Positions 12,730 through 24,502 of a stretch of DNA of 64,000 bases are shown piece after piece. The position numbers were made by a program, and so were the translations under genes. How positions within the stretch are numbered: the stretch's first letter is position 1; each line of letters starts with the position of its first letter. The stretch spans positions 122,062 to 186,061 of the forward strand of contig MJGA01000041.1 in NCBI GenBank assembly GCA_001910725.1, given 5' to 3'. Origin of the DNA: Phanerodontia chrysosporium. Lineage: Eukaryota > Basidiomycota > Agaricomycetes > Polyporales > Phanerochaetaceae. The notes under the pieces were generated by a model, which ran no database searches, was not told the DNA's origin, and saw nothing but the letters and a program-made list of their open reading frames with translations.

Positions 12730-13605
12730 ATGGCACACAAAGCGCTGCCCTACTACCTCACCCCAGGCTCCAACCTCACCATCCATCATGTTGAATACGG
12801 CAGACTGCTCGTCACTGTCCTCCCGTTTTCCGCCAGCAGCCGTTCCACCGCTCACGCCATCTTGGTGCAGCTCGTGCGGGCCCCGCTGGGCTGCGCGATG
12901 CAGCCAGATACGCCCTACATCGTCAAGATCTTCGACCCGCGATTTATGCGTGGCAAGGGGGTGCCCTGGGTGCCCGCCCACGAGGCAGCGGCGGCGCCTG
13001 TGCACGGCGGAGACATCGTGTTCAACCCCGCACGGCCTCCGTCGATGCGCTACGTCGACTACGAGGAGGACGCCGTCGCGTGGGAGGCCGCGAAGTTCCA
13101 GTCTGTCGCGTGGCAGCACCACAACGAGTGCAACGCGTACCGCCACCTCGCAGCCGTGCAGGGCTCTGCCGTCCCCAGGTTCTTCGGCGCCGGACGGCTG
13201 GACCTGGCGGGGACGACGCCCGAGCGCGCTGTCCAGCCGTTCGTCCTCTTCCTGCAGTACATCCAGGACGCCGTCTCGCTCGACGCGATCGACCCCCGCC
13301 GCCTCACCGAGCCGCTGATGCGCGCGGTCATGGAGAGCGGCGAGCGCTTGAAGTGCCACGGGGTCATCCACACCGACTACAACCCGGCGAACTTCCTGCT
13401 CGTCCTCGCGCATGCGCCCACACGCGTCGTGTCCATCGACTTTGCGGAGTCGTGGACGCGGGATGGCTTCAAGGACGACGAGGACTGGGGCGGGGCTCTC
13501 AGAGAGTGGAATCTGGTCCATGACCGCAGAGTGGCTCTGAACGAGAAGTTCAGAGCTCTCGCGCTCTCGGTTCCTGACATTGTCGCGCTGCCGCACCACG
13601 GGTGA
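12730..13605 (+). CDS. protein-kinase-fold protein (kinase-like)
   Basis: Single-exon gene of 291 residues from ATG 12730. The catalytic-loop-like motif GVIHTDYNPANFLL (HxDxxxxN) is followed by VVSIDFAES, where DFA stands in place of the DFG metal-binding motif. Upstream, VAWQHHNECNAYRHLAAV could supply the glutamate helix. This pattern matches the divergent protein-kinase-like or aminoglycoside-phosphotransferase-like family expanded in Agaricomycetes, usually annotated only as protein kinase domain. A glycine-rich loop is not obvious, so it may be a pseudokinase. A 408-codon antisense frame over the same bases has no recognisable domain and is taken as a shadow. Confidence 0.75.
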   Translation: MAHKALPYYLTPGSNLTIHHVEYGRLLVTVLPFSASSRSTAHAILVQLVRAPLGCAMQPDTPYIVKIFDPRFMRGKGVPWVPAHEAAAAPVHGGDIVFNPARPPSMRYVDYEEDAVAWEAAKFQSVAWQHHNECNAYRHLAAVQGSAVPRFFGAGRLDLAGTTPERAVQPFVLFLQYIQDAVSLDAIDPRRLTEPLMRAVMESGERLKCHGVIHTDYNPANFLLVLAHAPTRVVSIDFAESWTRDGFKDDEDWGGALREWNLVHDRRVALNEKFRALALSVPDIVALPHHG

Positions 13606-14264
13606 CGGTGGGCCTGTATGTACGGGTTTCAGGCGCAAATGATACGCAGCGCCTGACGGACGCGTATGCAATCTTTTCCATGACCCCCGCACGCGTATAT
13701 GGCCCGGAAGCGGCGCGATGCGCGCCTGACGCGTCCCATGGGCTTGGCAAGACCGAGCGCTGCCATTGTCGTGCGGCGCAAGGACCCGCTGTTCTGTAAG
13801 CGCTCGGCAGCGCGACCAGGGTTACGCCGCAGAGCTCCGCGTGTGCAGCTGCGATGGGGCACAGCAAACGCGTCGTGCGCGTGATGTGCCCGCCGTTGGA
13901 CGTGCGCGGGCGCGGTGCGCGACAGACCCGGTCTCCCCGCCCCGTACAGTGGCTGCCAGAAACAGTGCAACAACGCGCTGGGGGTTTTGACGGGCACTGT
14001 TTCGCACCTGCCAAACCCCACCGCGCCTCTGAGGATAGAGACTGCTCCACAGAGCTGAAAGACATGCCGACCGATCCCGGATACTGCATTTGGACGCGGC
14101 GGCTTTGGGCCGCTGGTCCATCCTCGGGCAAGAAACGGCGCAGTGCGCAATGCAATTATTACAAAACAACACAGACGACGAGAGCGGCATGAGGTCTACT
14201 TTACGACATGTCCTGGCCTCGCCTCAATCGGAAGTCATGCGCGTCCCCAAATCCACGCCTGCAA
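13606..14264. other. intergenic, no gene seen
   Basis: About 650 GC-rich bases with several overlapping open frames on both strands, none with a recognisable motif, conserved splice pattern or compositional bias to favour one. Confidence 0.4.
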
Positions 14265-15458
14265 TCATGGCCCACCCTGGGACCGCACCCACTCCTCCGT
14301 CCTCCGCCGCTTCGCCCGCACGTCCTGCGGCGGGGCCGCCTCCTGACCGTCCGCGCGCGGGGTCCTCCGTGCCGGCGCAGGGGGCGCCTCGCACGCCAGC
14401 CGCCGTGCGCCCGGCGGGGGGTGCGCTGCCGCGCCCAACAGCCGCTCTTGCCCCGGCCCGCCGGCTGGCGGCGCCATGCGTGGGACGCGGGTGTGCAGCG
14501 TGGACGCCGAGGACGGCGACCCCGGCGGCGACGGCGCGGGACTGGCGCTGGCGACGGGTGGCGCGGGTGCGCGCGCTGGGGTGCGTATGGGAGGCAGGCG
14601 GAGCGGCTCGTCGTGATGACCGCCCGCTCCCAACGCCCCGCCGGTCCGTGCGCCGTCTCGCCAGTGGACGAACGGCACGTCCGCGGCAGGGCGTCTCGCG
14701 CACTGTGTTGCGGGGGCGTTGTGGTACGGCATGTAGTCGGTGGTCGTGCGCGCCGTCCGGGGGCGAGGGAGTGTGTCATCCATGGCGTCGGCTGTGCGTG
14801 GTGTGAGTACGCGCACGAGATCCGGGTCGTTTGATCTAGAGCGTACCTGCGCGCTTCGCGCCAGCTCTGGCATGCACGGTGTGCTCCGCGACGCGGTGGC
14901 GTCGCGCGTACTTGGGGTATGGAGGGTAGGAGATTGGACTGTAGAGCATCGAAGTAATGTTAGCTCTCTAGGAAGCGTTCCTACAGCGCTAACACGGACC
15001 TTCGCCCTGCCCATGGCTCCGTGTGCATCGGCTGATGATATGTGTGGCGGGCGTTTTGTGTAGTTTCCTTGCTGAGTTGTGCTGGGCCAAGCGGACACAC
15101 ATGATCGCGTCTCGTGTTACGAGCTAGATGCCAGTAAGTGAATTGGAGGATATAGGCCAGGAATTAGAACAAAGAACTGACCGCCACTGAAGGCTGCCGC
15201 CCTCTGCGCGTCGCCGACCGCCCACACGTCGTATCGTTCCCTGGCCTCGTCGCGGTACAGCTGCGACAGAATCGTGACAGCGGTATCCGGGGGCATCACA
15301 TGGCTCGTCATCTCCGCGAACAGGCCGTCTATTCCAGAGCCGCGTTCGTAGAGTTGCTGTGGCGGCATGCCAGGGAGCACCGGCGAGAGAGGCGAGGAGG
15401 GAAGCGGCAGGCATCCGTGGTGGGGATGGCGCGCAAGGAAGGCGTCGAGCTCCTTCAT
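14265..15458 (-). CDS. hypothetical protein, Pro/Ala/Arg-rich (tentative)
   Basis: Tentative minus-strand gene. From ATG 15458 a frame encodes about 90 plausible residues (MKELDAFLARHPHHG onward) up to a GTCAGT donor at 15181-15176. Downstream a second frame, ending at 14265, has a candidate intron (GTACGC donor after the codons for LARSAQ, CACAG acceptor). It continues with MDDTLPRPRTARTTTDYMPY and finishes with a basic stretch, AKRRRTEEW. The link between the two parts is not resolved, because the available acceptors do not keep frame cleanly. No domain is recognised. The region is very GC-rich and could be non-coding. Confidence 0.35.
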
Positions 15459-16060
15459 TTGCGGAAAGCTCGGTCGTCGTCGGTTTCTCTGGAGGGGGAA
15501 ACAAGGACGAGCGGGCGGCGCTGTGTTCAATCAGCGCTTGCATGGGTGTCCCACGGTGTGCGCTAGCCACCCGGAGATTCCTCGCGGGATGGGGCACCTG
15601 TGCTTCACATTCACGAGTTTGTGTCTGAAAATGCTACCTTACCTTGCTGCAACGCATTAACAGTGGGACTTTCAAATTTGCTTAGACTAGAAATCTGTGG
15701 AGAGGTCCGTCATTCTGTAGTAGCATGTTACACCGGCGATCCTGGATGTCTTGAGATCGCAGAGCCTGCTGTCTGAGAAAAGCAACCCAATAAAAATACT
15801 CTGTATGTATCCACCGTTGAATGGTCAGAAGCCTCACGCTTGAGCTTGATCATGGGGCAGAGCGGAGCAGTCGAGGACAAGTTGACGTTCTCGCGGTGGG
15901 CGCCTCCGTCCCCGCCGAGAACTAGGCAGGGCGCATCATGATGTACTGATGCGCTATCACCTTCGTGGCACCATCTGGGAGGTAATCACACGCCCTTCCG
16001 GATGACGTTCACGCCTCCTCCGATGTCGTTCCCACTCCCGCCCCTTGCACCCGAACCACG
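15459..16060. other. intergenic, no gene seen
   Basis: About 600 bases holding the presumed 5' flank of the tentative minus-strand gene and the promoter side of the HAD gene. No motif stands out. Confidence 0.4.
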
Positions 16061-17155
16061 ATGTCACACCTCCTGGCCGACGTCGACGTCTTTCTGTTCG
16101 ACGTGTTTGGCACCGTCGTCGACTGGCAGAGCAGCGTCGCGCAGGAGCTCAAGGAGCGACACTACGACGGCATCCTCGAGCGCAAGTGTTTCCCAACGAG
16201 CATACCGTGCTCGCAATGCTGACCGCTCTTGCGGTCACAGTAGACTGGATCGCGTTTGCACAGCAATGGAGGCGCGGATACATTGAGAACACGTGCGTCG
16301 AGGTCGCTGTATGCGTTATGATGTCTTAGCTGCATCCACAGGAAACGGATCGCGGATGGGGGTGACGGACCCGGAAACATCGATGCATTACATCGTCAGG
16401 TCAGTTTCCTGTTCTCTGGGGGATGCTATCTGAGTGTGACATGTGTGCAGATCCTCGACGCCATGCTGGCCAAACCAGAGTGGGAGGCACTCGCAAAGAT
16501 GTGGGGCGAGGACAAGCGCAAGGAAGTGAACATGGTCTGGCACAGGCTCGGTGGTGCGTACCAGCTCTTTTTTGCGCATTTGCGCATAGCTCTGAATATA
16601 ATTCTTTACAGGTTGGCCAGACACGACACCCGGGCTGTATGCGCTGAAGAAGCACGCCATCATCGGCACTCTCTCGAACGGGAATGTCAGGTTGCTCGTC
16701 GACATGGTACGTCATGCATCAGTCCAGCAACCCTCGTCATTAATGCCTGCCCACAGGCAAAGCACGCCGACCTGCCCTGGGACGTCGTCTTCTCCGGGGA
16801 GCTGCTCGGCTCATACAAGCCGTACGTCCCCCCGCCACCTCCCAATTTCACACATCTGATTCCTTTCAGAAACCCCAAAGTCTACCTCTCCGCGCTATCG
16901 CACCTCTCGCTCGCCCACGCGCCTCACAAGGTCGCGCTCGTCGCATCGCACATCTACGACCTGCGCGCCGCAGCGAGCCACGGGTACAAGACCGTGTACA
17001 TCCCGCGTGCTACCGAGGACATCGACATGCGCGACGACATGCAGCGCCACGACGTGCGCGCCAAGGCTGACGGCGGCGAGGTCGACGTGCTGGTGCAATC
17101 GTTCGAGGAGCTTGCAGAGCTTGTTGCAAAGGCCAAGGGCGGCCGTGCGGTCTAG
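16061..17155 (+). CDS. HAD-superfamily hydrolase, 2-haloacid dehalogenase type II-like
   Basis: Seven-exon gene. Exons: 16061-16187 (donor uncertain), 16241-16292, 16342-16399, 16451-16553, 16612-16706, 16757-16821, 16870-17155. It encodes the four HAD motifs in order. Motif I is FLFDVFGTVVDW with the nucleophile Asp. Motif II is TLSNGN. Motif III is GSYKPNPKVY with the Lys, split by the last intron. Motif IV is in VALVASHIYDLRAAASHGYK. The motifs and length fit the cytosolic L-2-haloacid dehalogenase-like class common in fungi, which hydrolyses short 2-halo acids or related small substrates through an aspartyl intermediate. The actual substrate is unknown. All introns except the first have canonical donors, and the gene appears intact. 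Confidence 0.88.
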
Positions 17156-17865
17156 TAAGGTAGGGCTCACGCAAAGCCGGGAACCCCACGTGTGCGTGAA
17201 CACTCCGTGACTGACCGCAGTTTCTGCGCCAGCTCTGCGTCAAGACGCCCACTTCGCGGGCGCGAGTACGCTATGCGCCCGCAGACTCTGAGGAAGAACG
17301 GCAAGCTCCTCCTTCAAGGAACCAAATACGCAAACTGTACCTCGTCTGATTCATACAGAATCGACTGTCAAGGTTTTCGCATGAATCCCATTTTTAAAGA
17401 CATTGCACAAAGAGGAGTTTCTCTTTCTTTGTGGTATGCAACGCTTTCGCCAGCCACACGACGTTCAGCGTGACAGGAATTTGCCACGCGGAGTCACCGG
17501 CTCTGCATCAGCCCTACCTTACTATGCCTTCCCTGAAGTGTAAGTACGTCCGGAACCCGACCCGATGCAACCTTACTCTGCACTCCCCCCTGCCCTGAAC
17601 GGCACGACAACGCCGTCCCGACGTTCAGCATCAGCATCAGCCATCACGAATAGCTTAAAGTGAGTATATACCGCGGTCACGCGCGTGCTGTAGCATCGCC
17701 ATCACGCGTGCGGTGTGCACCCGGACGCTCTGCATCGTTCGCCATCTGTCATGCAGCCCTCGCTGTCTCTCCGATTGCCGACCTGCCTCGGCGTCCCCGA
17801 CGCGTATATAAGACCTCGATGCGCTCCGACGGGGATCGGGCCCCGCGACCTCAGGAGACGACACC
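17156..17865. other. intergenic / promoter region of the GMC gene
   Basis: About 700 bases without a recognisable gene. The right end carries the TATA box of the GMC oxidoreductase. Confidence 0.5.
17805..17810 (+). promoter_or_regulatory. TATA box of the GMC oxidoreductase gene
   Basis: The string cgcgtatataagacc gives a clean TATA box about 60 bases upstream of the ATG at 17866, a normal distance for a strongly transcribed fungal gene. Confidence 0.7.
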
Positions 17866-20224
17866 ATGGTACACGCCCTGCCCGCACTCGCGGTGCTGCT
17901 GCACCTCGCCTTCGTGCACGCCAGCATCGTCACGACGACACCTCCCAGCTCGCTGCACTTTGACTACGTCATTGTCGGCGGCGGCACGGCGGGCCTCGCG
18001 CTCGCCGCGCGCCTCTCTGCGCGCCCACACGTCCGCGTGCTCACCCTCGAGGCCGGGCTCGACAACCGCACGGACATCGCGACCGAGAGTCTGCTCCAGT
18101 ACAGCGCGGTGCTCGGCGGCCCGCTCGACTGGAACTGGCCCACCGTCGAGGGGCGCACGATCGATGGGTAGGTGTTCTCGTGCTGTTGGGTGACGGCCAC
18201 TCGTGCTCATTGATGACCACACAGGGGGAAGACGCTGGGAGGCTCGAGCTCGATCAACGGCGCCGCGTGGACGCGCGGACAGGACGTGCAATATGACTCC
18301 TGGAACGCGCTGCTCGAACCCGAGGAGAAGGCGGTCGGGTGGGGATGGTCTGGCGCGCACGGGCTGCTGAGCTACATGAAGAAGGTCGGTTCTCTGCTCG
18401 TGACCCAGTCCTCCAAGCACTCACGTCGGCATTCCAGAGCGAGACCTTCCATGCGCCGAGTGCTGAGCAGCGCGCTCGGCTGAACGCGTCCTACGAGCCG
18501 GCCTACCATGGGTTCACCGGGCCCGTTCAGCCATCCTACCCGAGTCCGGATTGGTTTGCGAGCAACGACACTGGTGCTGGCATGAAGCAGAATGCCTTCA
18601 TTGCAACATGCAAAAGCGCGAACGGCCTCCGATTGACACAGGGCGCTGACGTGAACGACGGCCATCCAACTGGCGTCTTTGTTACGCCGTTGGTGGGCAC
18701 TTTGCAAGCACACATCGTACGCATGCTGAACACGTGTACTGTAGAGTTTGGACCCCGCGCGGAATGATTACAGGTCGTCATCAGCCGAGGCATACCTGAC
18801 CCCTCTCGAGGACACTCGGAAGAATTGGGTCGTGCTTATCGGGCATATGGTAGGTGGTTCCCCTTTTGAATACAACCGTCTTCTCATATGCGCTTCAAAG
18901 GCTACGAAAGTCATATTCGACGGGAAACACAACGGGCTTTCACGCGCAACCGGTGTCCAGTTCGCTCCGACGCCCGCAAACGCGTCGAGTGGCAGCACGC
19001 AGCGGTTCGTTGCATACGCAAAGCACGAGGTCATCCTGTCCGCCGGCGCGATACAGTCTCCGGCGTTGCTGCAGCTCTCTGGCGTCGGCCCGCAGAGCCT
19101 GCTCGAGAGTCTCGGCATCCCCGTCGTGGTCGCGCTCGAGGGCGTCGGGCGGAACCTGCAGGACCAGGTGCGTGCCCTTGCGGCCGGCACCCCTCCCGAG
19201 CTTACTTGACACGCGCACGTGCTGCAGGCGGGAACGCCACTTGCCGCGAGCACGACCGTGAACGACAGCGAGACGCGTATCCCCGACGCCATCGGCTTCC
19301 CCGGCATCCGCGCGCTGTTCGCGTTCGGCGCGCTCGAGGGCGCGGCGAACGTCTCGGAGACGATTACGAGCGGCGTGCCGCGCTGGGCCGCGAGCCAGGC
19401 GGCCGCTGGAGGCGGTGTCAGCGCCGACGCGCTGCAAGAGATCATGCGGATCCAGGCGGACAACGTCCTCAACGACAACGGTGCGCAGAGACAGCTCGTT
19501 GGTAGTACGACGCGGCGCTGACGGAGGCCGTGCGCGCCGACATAGCCCCGATCCTGGAGATGTTCACATATGACCCTGCTGCAGAGGACTTTGGCATCAA
19601 CGTCTGGGGCCTGCTCCCGTTCAGCCGTGGGAATCTCTCGATCACGGTACGCCGCACTCCCTTAGAGATTGGTATCGTACTTTCTCAACCCGTATTTTTC
19701 CCCCGCAGAGCACAAACCCGTTCGCGCCGCCAGCCATCCGCGGCGCGTACCTCGCAGCGGACATCGACCTGCAGGTCGCGATCGCGGGGGCGCGCGCTGC
19801 GCGGAAGCTCTTCCGCACGGCGCCGCTCGGCGACATCTTCGTCGCGGAGCTCGTGCCCGGGCTGGGCACGGTGCCTGACAGCGCAGGCGACGGCGGCGCG
19901 GACGCGGACTGGGCAGCGTGGATCCGCGCGACGTACATCTCGAACGACCACCCGATCGGCACGGCAGCGATGATGCGGCGCGCGCTCGGCGGTGCGTCTT
20001 CCCCTCGTTTTCTGTTGTTCTGGCTGTATGCGGGTGGCTCACGCCGGTTTTGTGCAGGCGTCGTGGATGCGCGCTTGAAGGTGTATGGCACGGCGAATGT
20101 GCGCGTCGTCGATGCGTCGGTCATGCCGCTCCAGATTAGCGCGCATCTGAGCGCGACGGTGTATGGCATCGCGGAGAAGGCAGCAGACCTGGTTCTCGGG
20201 GACTTGGACAGCGGCTCGGCGTAG
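17866..20224 (+). CDS. secreted GMC oxidoreductase
   Basis: Multi-exon FAD-dependent alcohol/sugar oxidoreductase of the glucose-methanol-choline family. It begins with a signal peptide ([20 protein letters not shown]), then the FAD-binding [16 protein letters not shown] with the acidic residue of the ADP site in LEAG. GMC signature 1 is [18 protein letters not shown] across the first intron. Signature 2 is [19 protein letters not shown]. The C-terminal active-site pair is the His in [11 protein letters not shown] and the His in [13 protein letters not shown], as in glucose and aryl-alcohol oxidases. The last intron splits ALGG from [20 protein letters not shown]. The gene stops at 20224. It probably acts outside the cell on sugars or aromatic alcohols, supplying peroxide for lignin attack or reducing quinones. 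The substrate cannot be read from sequence. It appears complete. Confidence 0.9.
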
Positions 20225-21111
20225 TGGCAGGTACATGACGGACAATTCGTGTTCATTCACTTCGCCATCGAGGTAGCGTGATATGCGTGTAACAGTTCAA
20301 TCCAACGAGCCCGGGGCAGAATGGCGGGTGCCGTACAGCCCTGCCTGTTACGCCTTGATATATGTAGGACCGAAGACGTGAGGTGGGACAACTAACTGTG
20401 AAGAACATGCACTCACGTAACACGGAAAGCTTGAAGAAACGAGACCGTCTGCGCATCGTGTTTCAGTTAGTCCCGGTTCCAGACATTTTGGCACCTCTCA
20501 TGTACTTCTTACGAGCCGTATGAACAAACGGAGTGCCAACATGCATATGCTCTGTTACTCCACTAAGAACTTGTCAATACGCTCCTTACCACGTGGAGAA
20601 GGAGAAGGAACAAGACTGATTCAGTGCTAAAGCGCTAACCTTGGAGCATGCGATGCCGAGTCTCACACATGTCCCACGATTGTAAGCGTGGGAGAACGGT
20701 TGTGCAAGTGAGCGAAGTAAGTTCAATGCTTACGCAATATATCCCTTGCTTGATCGGGTTACTTATCCAATATCTTACGCAGAGACTCATGCAACTCGAG
20801 CGCGTTATACCACGCCCGCTCGGTCCGCCTGGTGGTCCCTTGCGAATTCATCGCGACCGAAACTCAGATTCCTTCGCATGGACACGAAAGGCCTGGACTT
20901 ACACCCTCAGGGCCGCAAGACCGAGCCCTGCCAGAAGAGTGGTCATGGGATACTCAGGGTATCCCGGCTCGGCTACTGCAATCTGTGCATATGTGAGCTT
21001 CGTATGTTGTTGCTTCAGTATCTGACGTTCTATCAAGGCTTCGCCAGGGCACATGAACAAAAGCAGGTATAAAGCCAGCACGGATGCCTATCGCTCAGGC
21101 CCTCGCCCACC
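20225..21111. other. intergenic, no gene seen
   Basis: About 890 bases without a coding pattern. The right end contains TATAAA at 21068-21073, about 40 bases upstream of the next ATG, which has a good Kozak context (caccATGa). Confidence 0.5.
21068..21073 (+). promoter_or_regulatory. TATA box of flavin monooxygenase A
   Basis: TATAAA lies 39 bases before the ATG at 21112. The spacing is short but plausible for a filamentous fungus. Confidence 0.55.
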
Positions 21112-23599
21112 ATGACTCCCAAGACAGCGCAGCCTGACCCGCCGCTCCCGACCTTCGATCTTCTGGGAGCTGTGCCTCCAGAGCCTGTCGATGCAAGCAG
21201 AGTTGCGCAGGACTGGCTGAACGCTTTTGCGGAGCACATCGGAAGATACGACATCCCCGCGCTCGTCTCTTCCCTACTGCACTCCGATCCCTGGTGGCGA
21301 GATGTCTTCTCCCTGACCTGGGATCTACGCACCTTCCGTGGGCCGAACAATATCATTCAATTCCTGGGCGACTGCCTTCCCGGGAGCGAGTTCGGCAACA
21401 TCGCGCTCACGAAAGCGACGTACGAGCGCGTCTTCCCGGACGTCGCCTGGGTGCTCCTTCACTATTCCTTCACAACGAAAGTCTCAACAGGGCGAGGCGC
21501 CGTCCGGCTCGTATATACGCCTGACGGCTGGCGCGCACTGGCCGTCTCGACGCACCTCGATACTTTGAAGGGCCATCCCGAGCGACTTGGAGGCGTGCAT
21601 CGTGATCTGAGCCTGGAACAAGGACATTGGGTGAGGAAGCGGAAGCAGGCACTGGAGTTTGAACAGGACCCCGACGTCCTCGTCATTGGCGCAGGGCAGT
21701 CCGGCCTCGAAGTCGCAGCACGCCTCAAGCACCTCGGAGTACGATGTCTCGTCGTAGAGAAGAACGCTCGCATCGGCGATAACTGGCGAAGCCGATACGA
21801 CAGGTTGACGCTGCACGATCCAATTTGTAAGTAATCGATCATGCATCGCAGATGTCGCTGAGTCGTTCGTCTAGGGTATAACGATTTGCCCTATCTTCCG
21901 TAAGTGGTGCAGCTTTCTGTTCCTCGAACTGTTGCTCATCAACTCAGATTCCCGAAGTCTTGGCCGGCCTTCCCATCTGCTGCTAAAGTAAGCCAGCAAC
22001 GCTCTCTAGCTTATAGCGTCTACTCATGCACGCTGTCAGGTGGCCAATTGGCTTGAGTTCTATGCGGATGCGCTCGACCTAGACGTCTGGACCTCTGCAG
22101 AGGCTACAAAAACCGTGCGTGACCAGTCGACACAGAAGTGGTCCGTCACCATCCGGCGCGGCGGAGTGGAGCGCACGATGCACGTCCCGCATGTTGTGCT
22201 CGCCCACGGCTACACATTCAAGAAAACTGTCTTCTCGGGGCAGGTGAGTAGACGAGTTCTTACGCAAGCGAGGCTAGCTACATGGTCACTGCAGGAGGGG
22301 TTTACCGGCCGCGTCCTATATTCTACCGAGTTCAAGTCTGCAGAGGAGTTCGCCGGGAATAAAGTAGTGATCATTGGTGCATGCACGTCCGGTAGGTTCG
22401 ATAATGCTGAAATCATTAGAGACTAACATACGATCCACATGAGCAGCCCACGACATTGCCTCTGACTGTGCTGACTACGACATAGGTGAGATTCGGTGCG
22501 CAGTTGGAGGCTTGTTGGAACCCTAAATGCTTTCAGACGTAACCATCATACAACGCAGTGCGACGTATATCATCTCGATTCTGAAGGGAATACTCTCTCT
22601 CCTTCCGCGTGAGTCGTCTCACCAGGATGCCCGGCTTCCACGCTCACCCTCCTTAGCGTCTCTGTGGGAGAATACTCCTATCGACGAGATTGAGCTGAAC
22701 AACCACTCGCTTGCACTTCCGTTGCAATGGCCTCTAGGCGCACGTGGGGCTGCGGACATACGCGAGCTCGATCGGTGAATCCCTCTTCTATTGCATGCTT
22801 ACGGCCCACGCCCACGTAGAAGTTAACAATCTTGTCGTAGGGACATCCTCGATGGTTTAAAGCGCGTAGGCTATACAGCTGCGAACGGTGGACCTCGCGA
22901 TAGCGGGGTGCAGCGCCTTTTCGTAGAGCGTGGCGGCGGCTACTACCTAGGTGCGCCTTCTAATACGCATGATGGTCTGAATGCAAATGATTGCTTATAC
23001 GAGGCACAGATGCGGGAGCATGTCAGAAGATTATAGATGGGAAAATTAAGGTCAAGTCTGGAGCGTCGGTCGAGCGCATCACCGAGCGCGGGGTTGCACT
23101 TGCCGACGGAACCGAGGTGCCTGCAGACGTTGTCATTATCGCGATTGGGTGCGTGGATAGAGCCGATGAGACCGACGCATGATCTCACCCGTGCGTTCGC
23201 TCATGTAGGTTCGACGACGCGCGCGTCCCCGTTCGCAAGATGCTAGGAGATGAGATTGCCGCAAAACTACCGCCGTTGTGGGGCACCAACGCCGAGGGCG
23301 AGGTTGGCGCTCCCTGGCGAGAGCTGGAAGGCGCACCTGGAATGTGGCTCATGCTTGGTGCGCAGACCCGTGTTTATAGCACACGTCTGCTTCTGACCTA
23401 TCGACGCAGGGAACTTCGCTTGGGGGCGCTATTTCTCAAAGTTCGTTGCACTACGTGAGTACGCCGCTGTGTAGTATTACCGCAACCACTGAGATCCTGT
23501 GCAGAGATCAAGGCCAAGCTCGAAGGGCTTTATGGCCCGCGTTACGCTGCGCCTCCAGAGATTGAAGAATTGGGTGGGCAAGACAAGACTGACAAGTAG
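21112..23599 (+). CDS. flavin-containing monooxygenase A with N-terminal NTF2-like domain
   Basis: Multi-exon gene. Residues 1 to about 185 form a SnoaL/NTF2-like region (SDPWWRDVFSLTWDLRTFRG). FAD-binding VLVIGAGQSGLEVAARL follows near residue 196, then [16 protein letters not shown]. The NADPH-binding VVIIGACTSAHDIASDCADY and DVTIIQRSATY come next, and the C-terminal exons encode LWGTNAEGEVGAPWRELEG and IKAKLEGLYGPRY. The protein would use NADPH and oxygen to oxygenate a soft nucleophile or a ketone. The FMO fingerprint FxGxxxHxxx(Y/F) is FTGRVLYSTEF here: Tyr (TAT, 22319-22321) replaces the His that both paralogs keep. All exon joins keep frame, so the gene looks intact, but the substitution may change activity. 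It is tandem with monooxygenase B and related to the broken copy C. Confidence 0.87.
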
Positions 23600-24502
23600 G
23601 AACTCGTCCTGAGTAAAGCATGAACTGTGGATTTGTCGCAAGGTAGCTTCTTAAACAGATACCGCGTTTGCGTGGCGCTCATATCTCAGATGAACACCGG
23701 TGAGATGGACGTATCACTTTGAAGTCAAGATGGCGCGTCTGTTAACCCGCGCGGGGGTATCGCGGGGTGAAAATACTCGTGCAACGTCGCCTACACAGGA
23801 GCTCATTGGCCTCCTGCGCCAGGTAGCTCACAACTAGGGAGATCAAGCAATTCGAAAGTCCAAGTGAGAATCTCTGTGAGGTTGTATTAAACAACGATGT
23901 CCGAGAAAGTTGAAACTGATACAGGATGATTTGAAGCACGGACTGCGCATAAGTTAGCATCGGGTATGTCTGGTAAGCAACTGTAAGAAATTATGAGTAA
24001 GAATAGTAACACCATTCGGCAAGATACACTAAGAAGGGAAGTGTTATCGGCCGCTGACGTAACCGTAAGACGATCAGTATAGTTGTCTTACCTACGGATT
24101 TCAACTCAACCCCCTCCTTCCACTACGTCTACCCCGAATAGCATCGTACTGACCCTGCTGCCGCTCGAGATGTCGCACACTCTAAGCAACCTCTAGCAGT
24201 AAAGTCTTTCTTTCCCATTACCCAGAAACAGGGGTGCAGCTTAAGGTCTGGGACTTGCATCGAACATCGAAAATGCCCCGTTTCACGCATGTTCAGAGGG
24301 CTGTAGCCATGGCACGAAGAAGGATAACGCGACCTTTCTGCACTACCCTCTTGTCCGCTGTCGTTCTCACCTCTCACGTCTTACAGGCTGCCCGCTGTGC
24401 AGCACGCCATCTCGCGATACGCTTTCTGGGCGGTTATCTCCCTCGGACTATTTGTTTTTCGTGAAGACCTTCATCGGCTCACACGCAAGACACTCATTAT
24501 CC
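23600..24502. other. intergenic, no gene seen
   Basis: About 900 bases between tandem monooxygenase genes A and B. It is AT-richer than the flanks, with no coding pattern or repeat recognised. Confidence 0.45.

Noticed and set aside
12466..13692. 408-codon minus-strand frame over the kinase-like gene
   Set aside because: The plus strand carries the ordered kinase motifs HTDYNPAN and DFA. The minus frame is a low-complexity Arg/Val/Asp shadow without a good start.
13550..14155. 201-codon minus-strand frame downstream of the kinase-like gene
   Set aside because: Overlaps the kinase stop region, no motif, and similar competing frames on both strands.
17192..17473. 94-codon plus-strand frame between the HAD and GMC genes
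   Set aside because: No domain, no splice support and located in a promoter region.
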